This document shows positions 1 to 7,800 of a DNA stretch of 19,745 nucleotides, piece after piece. The notes below the pieces were generated by a model. It made no database searches and had not been told where the DNA came from. It saw only the letters and a list, made by a program, of their open reading frames with translations. The translations under genes and the position numbers were made by a program. The first letter of the stretch is position 1; each line of letters starts with the position of its first letter. Source of the DNA: Flavobacteriales bacterium UBA7430. Lineage in GTDB: Bacteria; Bacteroidota; Bacteroidia; Flavobacteriales; UBA7430. Where the stretch lies: positions 1,697-21,441 of the forward strand of contig DLQO01000029.1 of the NCBI GenBank assembly GCA_002478765.1. The letters run 5' to 3'.

Positions 1-10
1 CAAGCAAATC

Positions 11-42
11 AAAGCACTTACAGCAATGTAGGTGCTTTTTTT
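11..42 (+). terminator. Rho-independent terminator, repeat family copy 1
   Basis: Two 11-base arms (11-21 and 28-38) pair completely with one G-U wobble around a six-base loop, and the 3' arm runs into seven Ts. It probably ends transcription of a plus-strand gene lying left of the window. Close copies occur at 1558-1589 and 2181-2211. Confidence 0.8.
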
Positions 43-75
43 GTGCCTATTAAAAACAGATAAAAAATTTAAATA

Positions 76-83
76 TATATTTG
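76..83 (+). promoter_or_regulatory. Candidate -7 promoter element (TATATTTG) for the PhoD-like gene
   Basis: TATATTTG matches the Bacteroidota -7 consensus TAnnTTTG exactly and ends 26 bases before the ATG at 110. No TTTG lies at the expected 19-21 base distance upstream, so only half of the promoter is visible. Confidence 0.45.
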
Positions 84-109
84 TCCGGCATCAATCAAAC
101 AAATGAAAC

Positions 110-1459
110 ATGGATTTAGCCAGAAAATTTAAGCACTCGATTTTTTTAACCTTCACCATACTGTTCAGTATCATCAGCTGCGGTGATATGGATGATTTCA
201 TGTACCAGCAAGATCAGCCCCTGGATGAGCAGACCGATTCTTTAATCAATTTCCTGTGGTCTGGTGGTGTCACAGAAAACACGGCAAAAGTCACCGGACA
301 AGTAAGTATGGATTCTGACAGTATACGTTTGGTTGTGAGTACACGCAAAGATTTAGTCAGCTCAACCTACAGTGATTATAAAATTGCGGATTCAACAATC
401 AATAACAGGCTCGTAACTTTTGACCTTAGGTCATTGGAACCCAATACGCAGTATTATTACGGTCTAGAAATCGACAATAATGCAGAACGCGTAACCAATT
501 ACACGGGCAAGTTTAAAACGGTATCAAATGAGCCCATGAGCTTCTCCTTTGCCTTAGGGGCTTGTAGTAAATCTGGAAACGGGAGTGTATACAACACCAT
601 TGCGAATGACGACATTCTGTTTTTTATGCATACGGGCGATCTTCATTACAGTGATATCGGCTCAGATAACATCAATCGATTTCGGAGCGCCTATGAAAAT
701 CAGCTTTCCGGGACGGACATGGGTAGGCTTTTTAAGAACACACCCATGGCTTACATGTGGGACGATCACGACTATGGACCCAACAACTCTGACGCCACAG
801 CACCCGGTCGTAATTCATCCAGGTTGGCCTATCAGGAATTTGTTCCTCATTATCCTCTTGATGCTGGCTCGGGAGATGTTCCTATCTATCAGTCATTTAA
901 TGTCGGAAGGGTATTGTTTATCCTAACGGACAACCGATCGGAAAGAACGCCATACAGAGCAAGTTCTTCAAATAAAACAGTATTGGGTTCGCAGCAGAAG
1001 GCGTGGTTTAAAAACAAACTTTTAGAAGCTCAGGGAACCTATCCTTTGATTGTTTGGGTAAATACATTTCCCTGGATAAGTGAACAAGGCGAAGGCGACG
1101 ATGGCTGGGAGTGGTATCAAGAAGAAAGAAATGAAATCGCTAATTTCATCGTTGATAATGACATTAAGGGATTGTGTATGCTAAGTGGAGATGCACACAT
1201 GATCGCAATTGATGACGGAACCAACAGCAATTACTCAAACACAGAAGGTGAGGGGTTTCCTGTTTTCCATGCGGGGGCATTGTCCCGAAGCGGTTCTTAC
1301 AAAGGAGGCCCATACAGCCACGGAGCATTTCCGGGAGAAGGACAATATGGTTTGATGAGCGTTGAAGATCGAGGAGGAGATGAAATAAAAGTTGTCTGGA
1401 GCGGTAGAAACTTATCTCGGGAAATAATCGAATATAGTTTTGATGTCCAGGCCAATTGA
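110..1459 (+). CDS. PhoD-like alkaline phosphatase family lipoprotein
   Basis: This is probably an exported metallophosphoesterase that hydrolyses phosphate mono- or diesters at the cell surface. Residues 1-23 form a lipoprotein signal peptide with lipobox SIIS-C (Cys24). The acidic stretch after Cys24 (GDMDD) resembles signals that send Bacteroidota lipoproteins to the outer face, which is inference. Residues about 48-138 look like an Ig/Fn3-type N-terminal domain. The PhoD-type metallophosphatase core follows: GACS (150-153), HTGD (174-177), WDDHDYGPNN (217-226) and LSGDAH (358-363) carry the expected metal-binding Asp, His and Asn residues. The ATG at 110 is preferred because an ATG at 103 is in another frame and stops after nine codons. 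The gene stands alone between two related terminator hairpins. The family is confident; the substrate is not known. Confidence 0.9.
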   Translation: MDLARKFKHSIFLTFTILFSIISCGDMDDFMYQQDQPLDEQTDSLINFLWSGGVTENTAKVTGQVSMDSDSIRLVVSTRKDLVSSTYSDYKIADSTINNRLVTFDLRSLEPNTQYYYGLEIDNNAERVTNYTGKFKTVSNEPMSFSFALGACSKSGNGSVYNTIANDDILFFMHTGDLHYSDIGSDNINRFRSAYENQLSGTDMGRLFKNTPMAYMWDDHDYGPNNSDATAPGRNSSRLAYQEFVPHYPLDAGSGDVPIYQSFNVGRVLFILTDNRSERTPYRASSSNKTVLGSQQKAWFKNKLLEAQGTYPLIVWVNTFPWISEQGEGDDGWEWYQEERNEIANFIVDNDIKGLCMLSGDAHMIAIDDGTNSNYSNTEGEGFPVFHAGALSRSGSYKGGPYSHGAFPGEGQYGLMSVEDRGGDEIKVVWSGRNLSREIIEYSFDVQAN

Positions 1460-1557
1460 TTGGATGAACTTTAAAGCATTCGAGTGACACCCATGTGCAA
1501 TATGTCATATACATATTTAGTAAAGCGGAAACGTACAAACTTAGGGGCAAGCATAAC

Positions 1558-1589
1558 AAAGCGCTTATAGCCATGTAGGTGCTTTTTTT
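1558..1589 (+). terminator. Rho-independent terminator, repeat family copy 2
   Basis: Arms 1558-1568 and 1575-1585 pair over 11 positions including G-U wobbles around a six-base loop (1569-1574), followed by a T-run to 1589. It sits about 100 bases after the PhoD-like gene and is very similar to copy 1 over nearly 50 bases, including flanking bases before the stem and after the T-run. Confidence 0.75.
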
Positions 1590-1631
1590 GTACCTTCCGC
1601 AAAAATTTTAATCCGGTATAAAAGCAGTTTT

Positions 1632-2138
1632 ATGAATTCTAGTTTTGAAAACAAATTTGAAAAAGCCCTCTGGAGCCTCAGATACGTAGTTATTTTAGCT
1701 GTAATCTTGTCCATACTTTCTTCGATTGCCTTGTTTGTTATCGGAAGCTGGGATATTGTACAGGCCATCATTTTCAAAAACCCACTTTTTGATTCATCCA
1801 TAACGAATAACAACGATTTATTGTTTGGAATCATCTCTTCTATTGACTTGTTTTTAATCGGTATTGTGTTGCTGATTTTTGGTTTTGGAGTCTACGAACT
1901 CTTCATCAGCGAGATTGATTTTGCCAAGGGAAAGTTTTCAGATTCTACCCTCAAAATTAAGAGCTTGGATCAGCTAAAAAACAAAATCATCAAGGTGATC
2001 ATCATCGTCTTGATTGTGAAGTTCTTTGAAAAAATGCTGAAACTCTCAGCAGACTTTTCTACACCAGAAGACCTTTTGATTTTTGGAGGCTCCATACTCA
2101 CCATCTGTGTGGGGTACTATTTGATCAATCGGCCATAG
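1632..2138 (+). CDS. UPF0114 (YqhA-type) membrane protein
   Basis: A 168-residue integral inner-membrane protein of unknown function. Hydrophobic segments are visible at about residues 17-41, 62-88, 117-131 and 147-163, giving probably four transmembrane helices. The order of conserved pieces fits what I remember of E. coli YqhA: an N-terminal FEKALWSLRY-like amphipathic stretch, a central SSIDLFLIG segment, GVYELFIS just after the second helix pair, the LKNKI motif, and a short terminal helix ending near a G-Y-x-L pattern. Length matches that family. The gene is flanked on both sides by members of the terminator repeat family, so it is probably transcribed alone. No function is claimed beyond family membership. 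Confidence 0.75.
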   Translation: MNSSFENKFEKALWSLRYVVILAVILSILSSIALFVIGSWDIVQAIIFKNPLFDSSITNNNDLLFGIISSIDLFLIGIVLLIFGFGVYELFISEIDFAKGKFSDSTLKIKSLDQLKNKIIKVIIIVLIVKFFEKMLKLSADFSTPEDLLIFGGSILTICVGYYLINRP

Positions 2139-2180
2139 GCTATCAGATACAAAGGTGTTTGCGTTCTTTAGAAGTGCCTA

Positions 2181-2211
2181 AAAGCACTTGCATTTTGTGA
2201 GTGCTTTTTTT
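2181..2211 (+). terminator. Rho-independent terminator, repeat family copy 3
   Basis: Arms 2181-2191 and 2197-2207 pair over 11 positions with wobbles around a five-base loop, followed by seven Ts. It ends the YqhA-type gene 43 bases downstream of its stop. The AAAGCACTT core of the left arm is identical to copy 1, but the loop differs. Confidence 0.75.
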
Positions 2212-2260
2212 ATTCCTATGGGAACTTTAGGTAGGGCTTCATAAGCTACTTCCTTTGTTG

Positions 2261-2268
2261 TATTTTTG
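2261..2268 (+). promoter_or_regulatory. Candidate -7 promoter element (TATTTTTG)
   Basis: An exact TAnnTTTG match ends 34 bases before the ATG of the small gene at 2303 and lies just after terminator copy 3, as expected for a new transcription unit. No matching -33 TTTG is seen. Confidence 0.45.
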
Positions 2269-2302
2269 AGGCAACGCATGCAACCAAAAGATACCTGAGT
2301 CT

Positions 2303-2680
2303 ATGAATCGTTCCGAAAAACTTTTAGCCTGTCGCCCCTCAATCAATATTGATGATGCGAAAAAATCAAGGCCCGAAGAGGATTTCCAAAATCGGGTGTT
2401 ACGTCCCATACTGAAATTTCAGAACGACCTCTTCCTGCAGATGTTTGTCCGTACTTGTGAACGTTACAAAATCAATTTTGAGGCGCTTACCAAGCAAGAG
2501 CAAGAGATTCATATCGAAGGCTTGTTTCACAAACAGCCCAAGCTTAAAGCCTTATTCATCGGCGTGGTGATTTCACTGTTTACGATAGACGAATACGAAG
2601 TTTACGCCGCCCAACAAAATCACTTCAACAAACGAATTACGCAAATGCTTATGGAGCGCTTGAAGGATCAGATGATGTGA
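2303..2680 (+). CDS. Conserved hypothetical protein, cytoplasmic
   Basis: A 125-residue soluble protein without signal peptide or membrane segment. The pattern LRPILKFQNDLFLQMF (about residues 33-48), a central stretch ending in LKALFIGVVIS, then FTIDEYEVY and a C-terminal MLMERLKDQ, recalls a small helical family common in Flavobacteriia. From memory, some members carry an unsupported glyoxalase label. I see no glyoxalase metal-binding pattern and claim no function. The ATG follows a candidate promoter at 2261-2268. The next gene begins 33 bases downstream but has its own candidate -7 box, so the two need not be co-transcribed. Confidence 0.7.
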   Translation: MNRSEKLLACRPSINIDDAKKSRPEEDFQNRVLRPILKFQNDLFLQMFVRTCERYKINFEALTKQEQEIHIEGLFHKQPKLKALFIGVVISLFTIDEYEVYAAQQNHFNKRITQMLMERLKDQMM

Positions 2681-2688
2681 TTTTTTCG

Positions 2689-2696
2689 TAACTTTG
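2689..2696 (+). promoter_or_regulatory. Candidate -7 promoter element (TAACTTTG)
   Basis: An exact TAnnTTTG match ends 17 bases before the ATG at 2714, in the 33-base gap between the two genes. The -33 part is not clear. Confidence 0.45.
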
Positions 2697-2713
2697 GTTA
2701 AAACCCATTCAAG

Positions 2714-3769
2714 ATGAACAACACCAGCACTCCCTCCAAAGCCTTGATTTTGTTGAGAAAAGTATGTTTTGGCTTTCTGTTATTACCTTTTACGCTACTC
2801 GCCCAAACCACGCACACAGTAAATGTAGGCCCCGGACTTACTTACGATCCTTCAGAATTAACGATTACTGCGGGCGATGTGGTGACTTGGATTAGTTTGG
2901 GAGGCTATCATGATGTAAATTTTGACGAGAATTCAGTAAACGGAAATTCTTTTGGAAATCCGATTTCAATAGTTGAAGCATCTTTACCTCCTCAAGGCGA
3001 AGGAACCATGGGTTCTATTACCTTTCCAGATTCTGGTACTTACGATTACGATTGTTCGGTGGGCTCTCATGCCCTTGGCGGCATGGTTGGAAAAGTAATT
3101 GTTAATCCAGCCCCTGATGAAAACTCACACACCGTGTATGTGGGCCCCGGACTTACTTACGATCCTTCAGAATTAACGATTACTGCGGGCGATGTGGTGA
3201 CTTGGATTAGTTTGGGAGGAACGCATGATGTCAACTTTAATACGAATACGGTTACCGGAACTTCATTCGGGAATCCTACATCCATTGCAGATGCATCTTT
3301 ACCGACTCAGGGAGCAGGAACTATGGGGTCTATTGCCTTTCCAGATGCGGGCACCTACGATTACGATTGCTCGGTGGGTGCACATGCCCAGTATGGCATG
3401 GTAGGAAAAGTAGTGGTCAATGCCGCGAGTGTAAGCACTCCGAGTATGACAGATGAAATCTTGGAGCTCTTTGCGGTGTGGAACACATCCATAAGTTTGG
3501 ATAAAGGCTGGAACATGTTTGGATATGGCTGCCCAGAACCAAAGGATGTCATTGAGGTGCTTTCGGCGCATACCGATAAAATCATCATTGTTAAAAATAA
3601 TTCCGGAAAAGCTTACCTGACCGAATACGGATTCAACGGCATAGGCGACTTTTTATCCGGACAGGGTTACCAGGTTAAACTATCCGAATCCATAGAAGGT
3701 TTCAGTTTGTGTGATGACTACATGAGTGAAATCTCGGATCAGTTGAACCTCATTATTAATACCGACTAA
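2714..3769 (+). CDS. Secreted tandem cupredoxin (plastocyanin-like) protein with GW..GY.C C-terminal module
   Basis: A 351-residue exported protein, probably a type 1 copper electron-transfer or copper-binding protein. Residues 1-30 form a signal peptide ending LLA before QTT. Two cupredoxin domains follow (about 34-131 and 139-236). Each has a complete putative copper site: His66, Cys114, His119, Met124 and His171, Cys219, His224, Met229, in the C-x4-H-x4-M plastocyanin spacing. The domains are exactly 105 residues apart and share a 77-base identical DNA block, so the duplication or a later conversion is recent. Residues about 259-333 form a module (GW-x-M-x-GY-x-C ... GFSLC, Cys273 and Cys333) that recurs at the end of the protease at 4856-8287. 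There is no canonical T9SS sorting domain. The redox partner is unknown. Confidence 0.85.
   Translation: MNNTSTPSKALILLRKVCFGFLLLPFTLLAQTTHTVNVGPGLTYDPSELTITAGDVVTWISLGGYHDVNFDENSVNGNSFGNPISIVEASLPPQGEGTMGSITFPDSGTYDYDCSVGSHALGGMVGKVIVNPAPDENSHTVYVGPGLTYDPSELTITAGDVVTWISLGGTHDVNFNTNTVTGTSFGNPTSIADASLPTQGAGTMGSIAFPDAGTYDYDCSVGAHAQYGMVGKVVVNAASVSTPSMTDEILELFAVWNTSISLDKGWNMFGYGCPEPKDVIEVLSAHTDKIIIVKNNSGKAYLTEYGFNGIGDFLSGQGYQVKLSESIEGFSLCDDYMSEISDQLNLIINTD
2828..3219 (+). repeat. 77-base exact direct repeat inside the cupredoxin gene
   Basis: Bases 2828-2904 and 3143-3219 are identical and lie 315 bases (105 codons) apart, in frame. They encode the first half of each cupredoxin domain, while the sequence between and after them has diverged noticeably. 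Confidence 0.9.
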
Positions 3770-3789
3770 AGCTTTAATTCTAGGTAATC

Positions 3790-4010
3790 TTATGAATTGT
3801 TAGACGAAGAATTCCATTTATTTACCCACCTATTAAAGTCACGATTGGATTGTTGATTGACTTTATGTAATGGGATTTTTTCTTCGAAGTTGGCGTTTTC
3901 TTTATAGGCTTGCTGAATATCAATTGCAAATTTGCAAAATCAGGATAATAGGTGGATCCAAAACCCACAATCCTATATCTAATAGGCTTTTGTAATTGAT
4001 TTATTTTTGC
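3790..4010 (-). pseudogene. Possible decayed reading frame, unidentified
   Basis: On the minus strand one frame (from about 4010 down to about 3930) reads ...KPIRYRIVGFGSTYYPDFA. A different frame then continues from about 3932 to a stop at 3790-3792 as AIDIQQAYKENANFEEKIP... ending RDFNRWVNKWN. The frames join smoothly if 8 bases are removed from a near-tandem duplication (ATTTTGCA AATTTGCA on the minus strand). No start codon of the usual kind is visible except a GTG inside the first part. I do not recognise the product. AT-rich DNA gives open frames of this size by chance, so this is only a candidate. Confidence 0.22.
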
Positions 4011-4043
4011 GTCTCAAACTCAGTATCTACTGTTTATTATGGG

Positions 4044-4051
4044 TAGATTTG
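4044..4051 (+). promoter_or_regulatory. Candidate -7 promoter element (TAGATTTG) for the secretion operon
   Basis: An exact TAnnTTTG match lies 59 bases before the ATG at 4111. A second exact match (TATTTTTG) lies at 4002-4009. Neither has a clear TTTG 19-21 bases upstream, so which one is used cannot be decided by eye. Confidence 0.35.
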
Positions 4052-4110
4052 AAATAAATGATTATTTTTAATGTCAAATTAAAACGCAACACAATCACAA
4101 CGTACTTATT

Positions 4111-4836
4111 ATGAGATTTTTAATCCTGACCATTGCTTTGAGCACTGGGCTTCTTGCCCAAAATCAAGAACTGAGTTCTTATCAAAGAAAAACCATGAAT
4201 ACAGAACGTTTTGCACAAGCTGTAAATACGGGGCTCAATCATACGCTACTCATCTTAGGTTCGGCCTGGGAAGTATCTCCAGAATTAGGGGATGAAATTG
4301 CGGTTTACGACGCCCAAAAAAATATGGTATCCTCTGTGGCTTGGCTTCCTGAACAAAAAGGACATGCCGGATTAGCCATTTGGGGAGATGATGAAACGAC
4401 CAGCGCCAAAGAAGGGATGACCAAAGGAGAAAATTTCAGCATTCAGTTTTACGACAAGTCGGAAGATCGTCTGAGTAAAGTTCAAGTAAAACGTTGGGAG
4501 CGTGGAGACGATTTGTTCACCAAGGATGGGGTTAGCGTTGTAGGAGCACTAAGTTTGAACACTGAGATTGAGCAAAACATGGAGTTGTTTCAAAACGTAC
4601 CGAACCCTGTTACCGACAACACCGAAATAAGTTTTTATTTGCCCAAGGACGGGAAAGTTCGACTTGCCCTTACCAACACCCTAGGGCAGGAAGTCGAAAT
4701 ACTCGCCGCATCTACATTCAACAAAGGCATGCACACCATAGCGATGGATGCAACCCGTCTTCCAGCAGGTGTTTATTTTTACAAGCTAGAAAGCAACAAA
4801 AATAGCGTAACGAAACAACTTAATATCATTAAATAA
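4111..4836 (+). CDS. T9SS-secreted protein with type A C-terminal sorting domain
   Basis: A 241-residue protein exported by Sec and then probably by the type IX secretion system. Residues 1-16 form a signal peptide (cleavage after LLA before QNQ). Residues about 40-150 form a compact beta-rich domain with GDEIAVYDA, a central LAIWGDDETT and a later GENFSIQFYD, a pattern I recognise from other Bacteroidota secreted proteins but cannot assign a function. Residues about 158-241 are a type A sorting domain: QNVPNPVTDNTEISF, then LPKDGKVRLALTNTLGQEV, LPAGVYFYKL and a C-terminal KQLNIIK. This domain should be removed on secretion. The stop is 19 bases from the ATG of the protease gene, so the two are probably one operon. 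Confidence 0.85.
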   Translation: MRFLILTIALSTGLLAQNQELSSYQRKTMNTERFAQAVNTGLNHTLLILGSAWEVSPELGDEIAVYDAQKNMVSSVAWLPEQKGHAGLAIWGDDETTSAKEGMTKGENFSIQFYDKSEDRLSKVQVKRWERGDDLFTKDGVSVVGALSLNTEIEQNMELFQNVPNPVTDNTEISFYLPKDGKVRLALTNTLGQEVEILAASTFNKGMHTIAMDATRLPAGVYFYKLESNKNSVTKQLNIIK

Positions 4837-4855
4837 TTTCAAGCCCCTCGAAACC

Positions 4856-7800
4856 ATGAAAAATCGGATACTGAAAACAAGCTTAACACTCATTTTATTT
4901 ATTCTTACTGCATTTGGAGCACAAGCTCAAGAGCGCATCGTTGGCGGAGTAAAAGCTGACTTGAACGAATACCCATGGCAGGCTGCATTAGTATCGGCCT
5001 CTGGAGATGGTTATTGTGGTGCCTCAGTTATTTCCAATCAATGGATTCTTACCGCGGCCCACTGCTTGGAAGGTGAAGATGAAACTTCTGTGTTCGTTCG
5101 CGTAGGCTCTGAGGATCCCTATGCTGAGGGAGGGGTTACCTATTCGGTGTCAGAAGTCGTTGTACATCCTGATTATGCAGATGTTACCACGGGTTCGGAC
5201 ATCGCCTTGATTAAGTTGAGTGAACCGCTAAAATTTACTCATAATGTTCAACCCATTGCAATCATGACTCCTGAACAAGATTACTTGCAAGAGGTTGGAA
5301 CGATGGCATTAACTTCCGGTTGGGGTTCACTTTCTTCAGGGGGTCCTTCTGCAGGAATTCTTCAAGCCGTTGAGTTGCCTGTTGTATCGAATGGCGTAGC
5401 ATGTGGCGTCGACCAAGACGAGAACGGAAATACAGGGGCTTACTCTTGTGACGAGATTGATACCACCATGATATGTGCCGGATACCTTGGTCTTGGAGGT
5501 AAAGATGCCTGTCAAGGAGATTCTGGAGGTCCTTTGGTGGTAAGAAATGCGGATGATACCGATTGGTTGTTGGTGGGTGCTACGAGTTGGGGCAACGGTT
5601 GTGCCGACGCTGATTTTCCTGGAATTTGGTCACGTGTTTCTTATTTCTACGATTGGGTAAACGATTACGCTGAAATTTACACGGAAGACAATGATTGGGT
5701 TTACTCTGACTATGGATGTACCGATAGTCTGGCTTGTAACTTTGATCCTTCAGCCCTGTATGATGACGGAGGTTGTTTGGAACTTGATGAATGTGGGGAA
5801 TGTGGAGGAGACGGTCCTGAGTCTGGTTACGATTGTGAAGGGACCTGTTCGGGTACCGAATTCACCGTTAATATGAGTGATGCGTATGGTGATGGATGGA
5901 ACGGCGCTGAATTGTCTATTGGAGAAACCTCCGTCAGTTTGTCTACAGATTCTTTGGGCGCTGTAGATATTTGCTTGGATATGTCGGAATGCCACATGAT
6001 AGAAGTGACTGCTGGAGAGTTCCCAGATGAAATTTCCTGGACATTCGGAAACCATACTGGTGGTGCTCCTTTTCTAGGAAGAGTCGGGGAATGTGGCGAC
6101 AGCTTGCTTGACCCATTTGCTTGTCAAAAAGAACCTCAAGATTTTATAGATTCGCTTTTTATACCTTTTGATACCGCATGTTTTTCTCCATTACATGGAA
6201 CTTGGGCTTTGGCCTTTTCATCGGAGGATGACGATCAACCTCAAAATGACAGTTCAGAGACCTACATTCATTTTGAGGGAATAAATACTTTTACAGTAAC
6301 CTCCATATCTGCTTACGACCATGAAACCGATTTCGGTAGTTACTTGTTCGAAGGTGATGTGTTGTACTTGTTATTCGATGAGGAAGGCGTAGAGCCTTAT
6401 GAATATACTCTGGAAGGTGACAGTTTAATGTTGAATGGTCTTGAAGAGGACATCACCTTCATTCTTACTTCTGTTGAGACCATAAAAGGGTGCCTTAACC
6501 CTGACAGCCCCGACTATGTGTCCGACGCTAATTTAGGAGACGGTTGCTCTATGGTAGGGTGTATGAACTGGATGGCTTTGAATTTTGACCCTTATGCCAA
6601 TGAAGAGGACGGGTCTTGTATCTTTAATCCATCCGATTCAACCGGTTTTCAAAACCCATGCGTCAAAGATTACATCAGTCATTTTGATACCGCTAGACGT
6701 GGCGGTCACTTTTTTTGTCCATCACCAATCCAAGGCTCTTGGGAGGTCACATCTTTTATTGAAGATGGCATAAATGATTTGGAGGGTGATCTTCAAATGT
6801 TCATTCATTTTGAGTACATGTCAAGTTTAACTCTAAGTGTGGTTAGTCCTTCGGAGACTTTCTCACAGCATGGGGTTTATATGTTTAACAAAGATACATT
6901 GATGCTGAATTTTATGGAAGATTCTGCCGAATGGTACGGCGTGCAATTTTATGAAGACTCCACCGTACTGACCGGCTTGTATGAGAACATTACCATCGTA
7001 TTGGTAAAAGGCGAAGAGCCTCACAATTGTGATGACCCAAACAGACCCATGCCTCTTGATATGTTGAACACCGCGGAAGATCCTTGCTATATGCCTGGTT
7101 GTATGGACGTTTACGCGATGAATTACAACTCGTTTGCATCAGAAGATGACGGTTCGTGTTTTTATGATCACAACGATACGACGGACTATCATGATCCGTG
7201 TAATGATGATTTTGAACCGTATTTCGATAGCACGCATTACGCAACGGACAATCACTCGAATGGAATGACGCAAGACCCTTGTTTCGAAAAAGGCTGTACG
7301 GACGATTACGCGATGAACTACAATCCTTATGCAACCGAAGATGACGGTTCGTGTTTCTACGATCACAACGATACGATAGATTACCCCCATCCGTGTGAAG
7401 ACGATGCAGCACATCATTACGACTCGATACATGATGTAAATAACAGTACTTGTCATAGCCCTATTGAAGGTCCATGGAACTTAGTGTCTATGTTGGAAAA
7501 TGGGTACGAACAAATGGATTCTCTTACGATGTCGGTTCACTTTACTGGCGACCAAACATTCACGCTTATTGAGCATACGGAGGATGACACTTATTACGAC
7601 CACGGAAGCTATTCGCTTCATCAAGATACATTAGTCCTTGATTTTCAAGACGACTCTGCCGAATGGTACGACCTACATCAATCCTTTGATACCCTAATCT
7701 TAACGGCTTTGTATGAAGATTTCGTCTTGGTACTCGTTAAAGACGAACAGGGTTGTGCGCATTCCCAAAATCCTTATTTTGGAGGTCAAAACGACGCTGA

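Larger units (their letters stand above)
3770..4110. other. 341-base intergenic region: decayed frame, candidate promoter, no intact gene
   Basis: No intact gene is seen. The left part may hold a broken minus-strand reading frame (listed separately). It contains inverted repeats 3834-3841/3858-3865 and 3826-3834/3947-3955, and the 14-base palindrome TTGCAAATTTGCAA at 3924-3937. Two exact TAnnTTTG elements for the gene at 4111 lie at 4002-4009 and 4044-4051. I see no convincing terminator after the cupredoxin gene. Confidence 0.5.

Noticed and set aside
1..50. A tRNA-like or small-RNA gene in the repeated hairpin
   Set aside because: The structure is a single stem-loop with a T-run, fully explained as a terminator, and no cloverleaf can be drawn.
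1164..1574. 136-codon minus-strand frame opposite the PhoD-like gene
   Set aside because: It overlaps a well-supported gene across its conserved catalytic end and the terminator, and its translation shows no family features.
2303..2680. Glyoxalase annotation for the small conserved protein
   Set aside because: I recall that label on related proteins, but no glyoxalase metal-binding or fold pattern is visible, so I left it as hypothetical.
6990..7456. Two long minus-strand open frames (about 105 and 140 codons) opposite the protease gene
   Set aside because: They are antisense to a low-complexity, acidic repeat-coding region and have odd composition (runs of His, Arg, Ile, Val), with no start context; they are shadows of the real gene.
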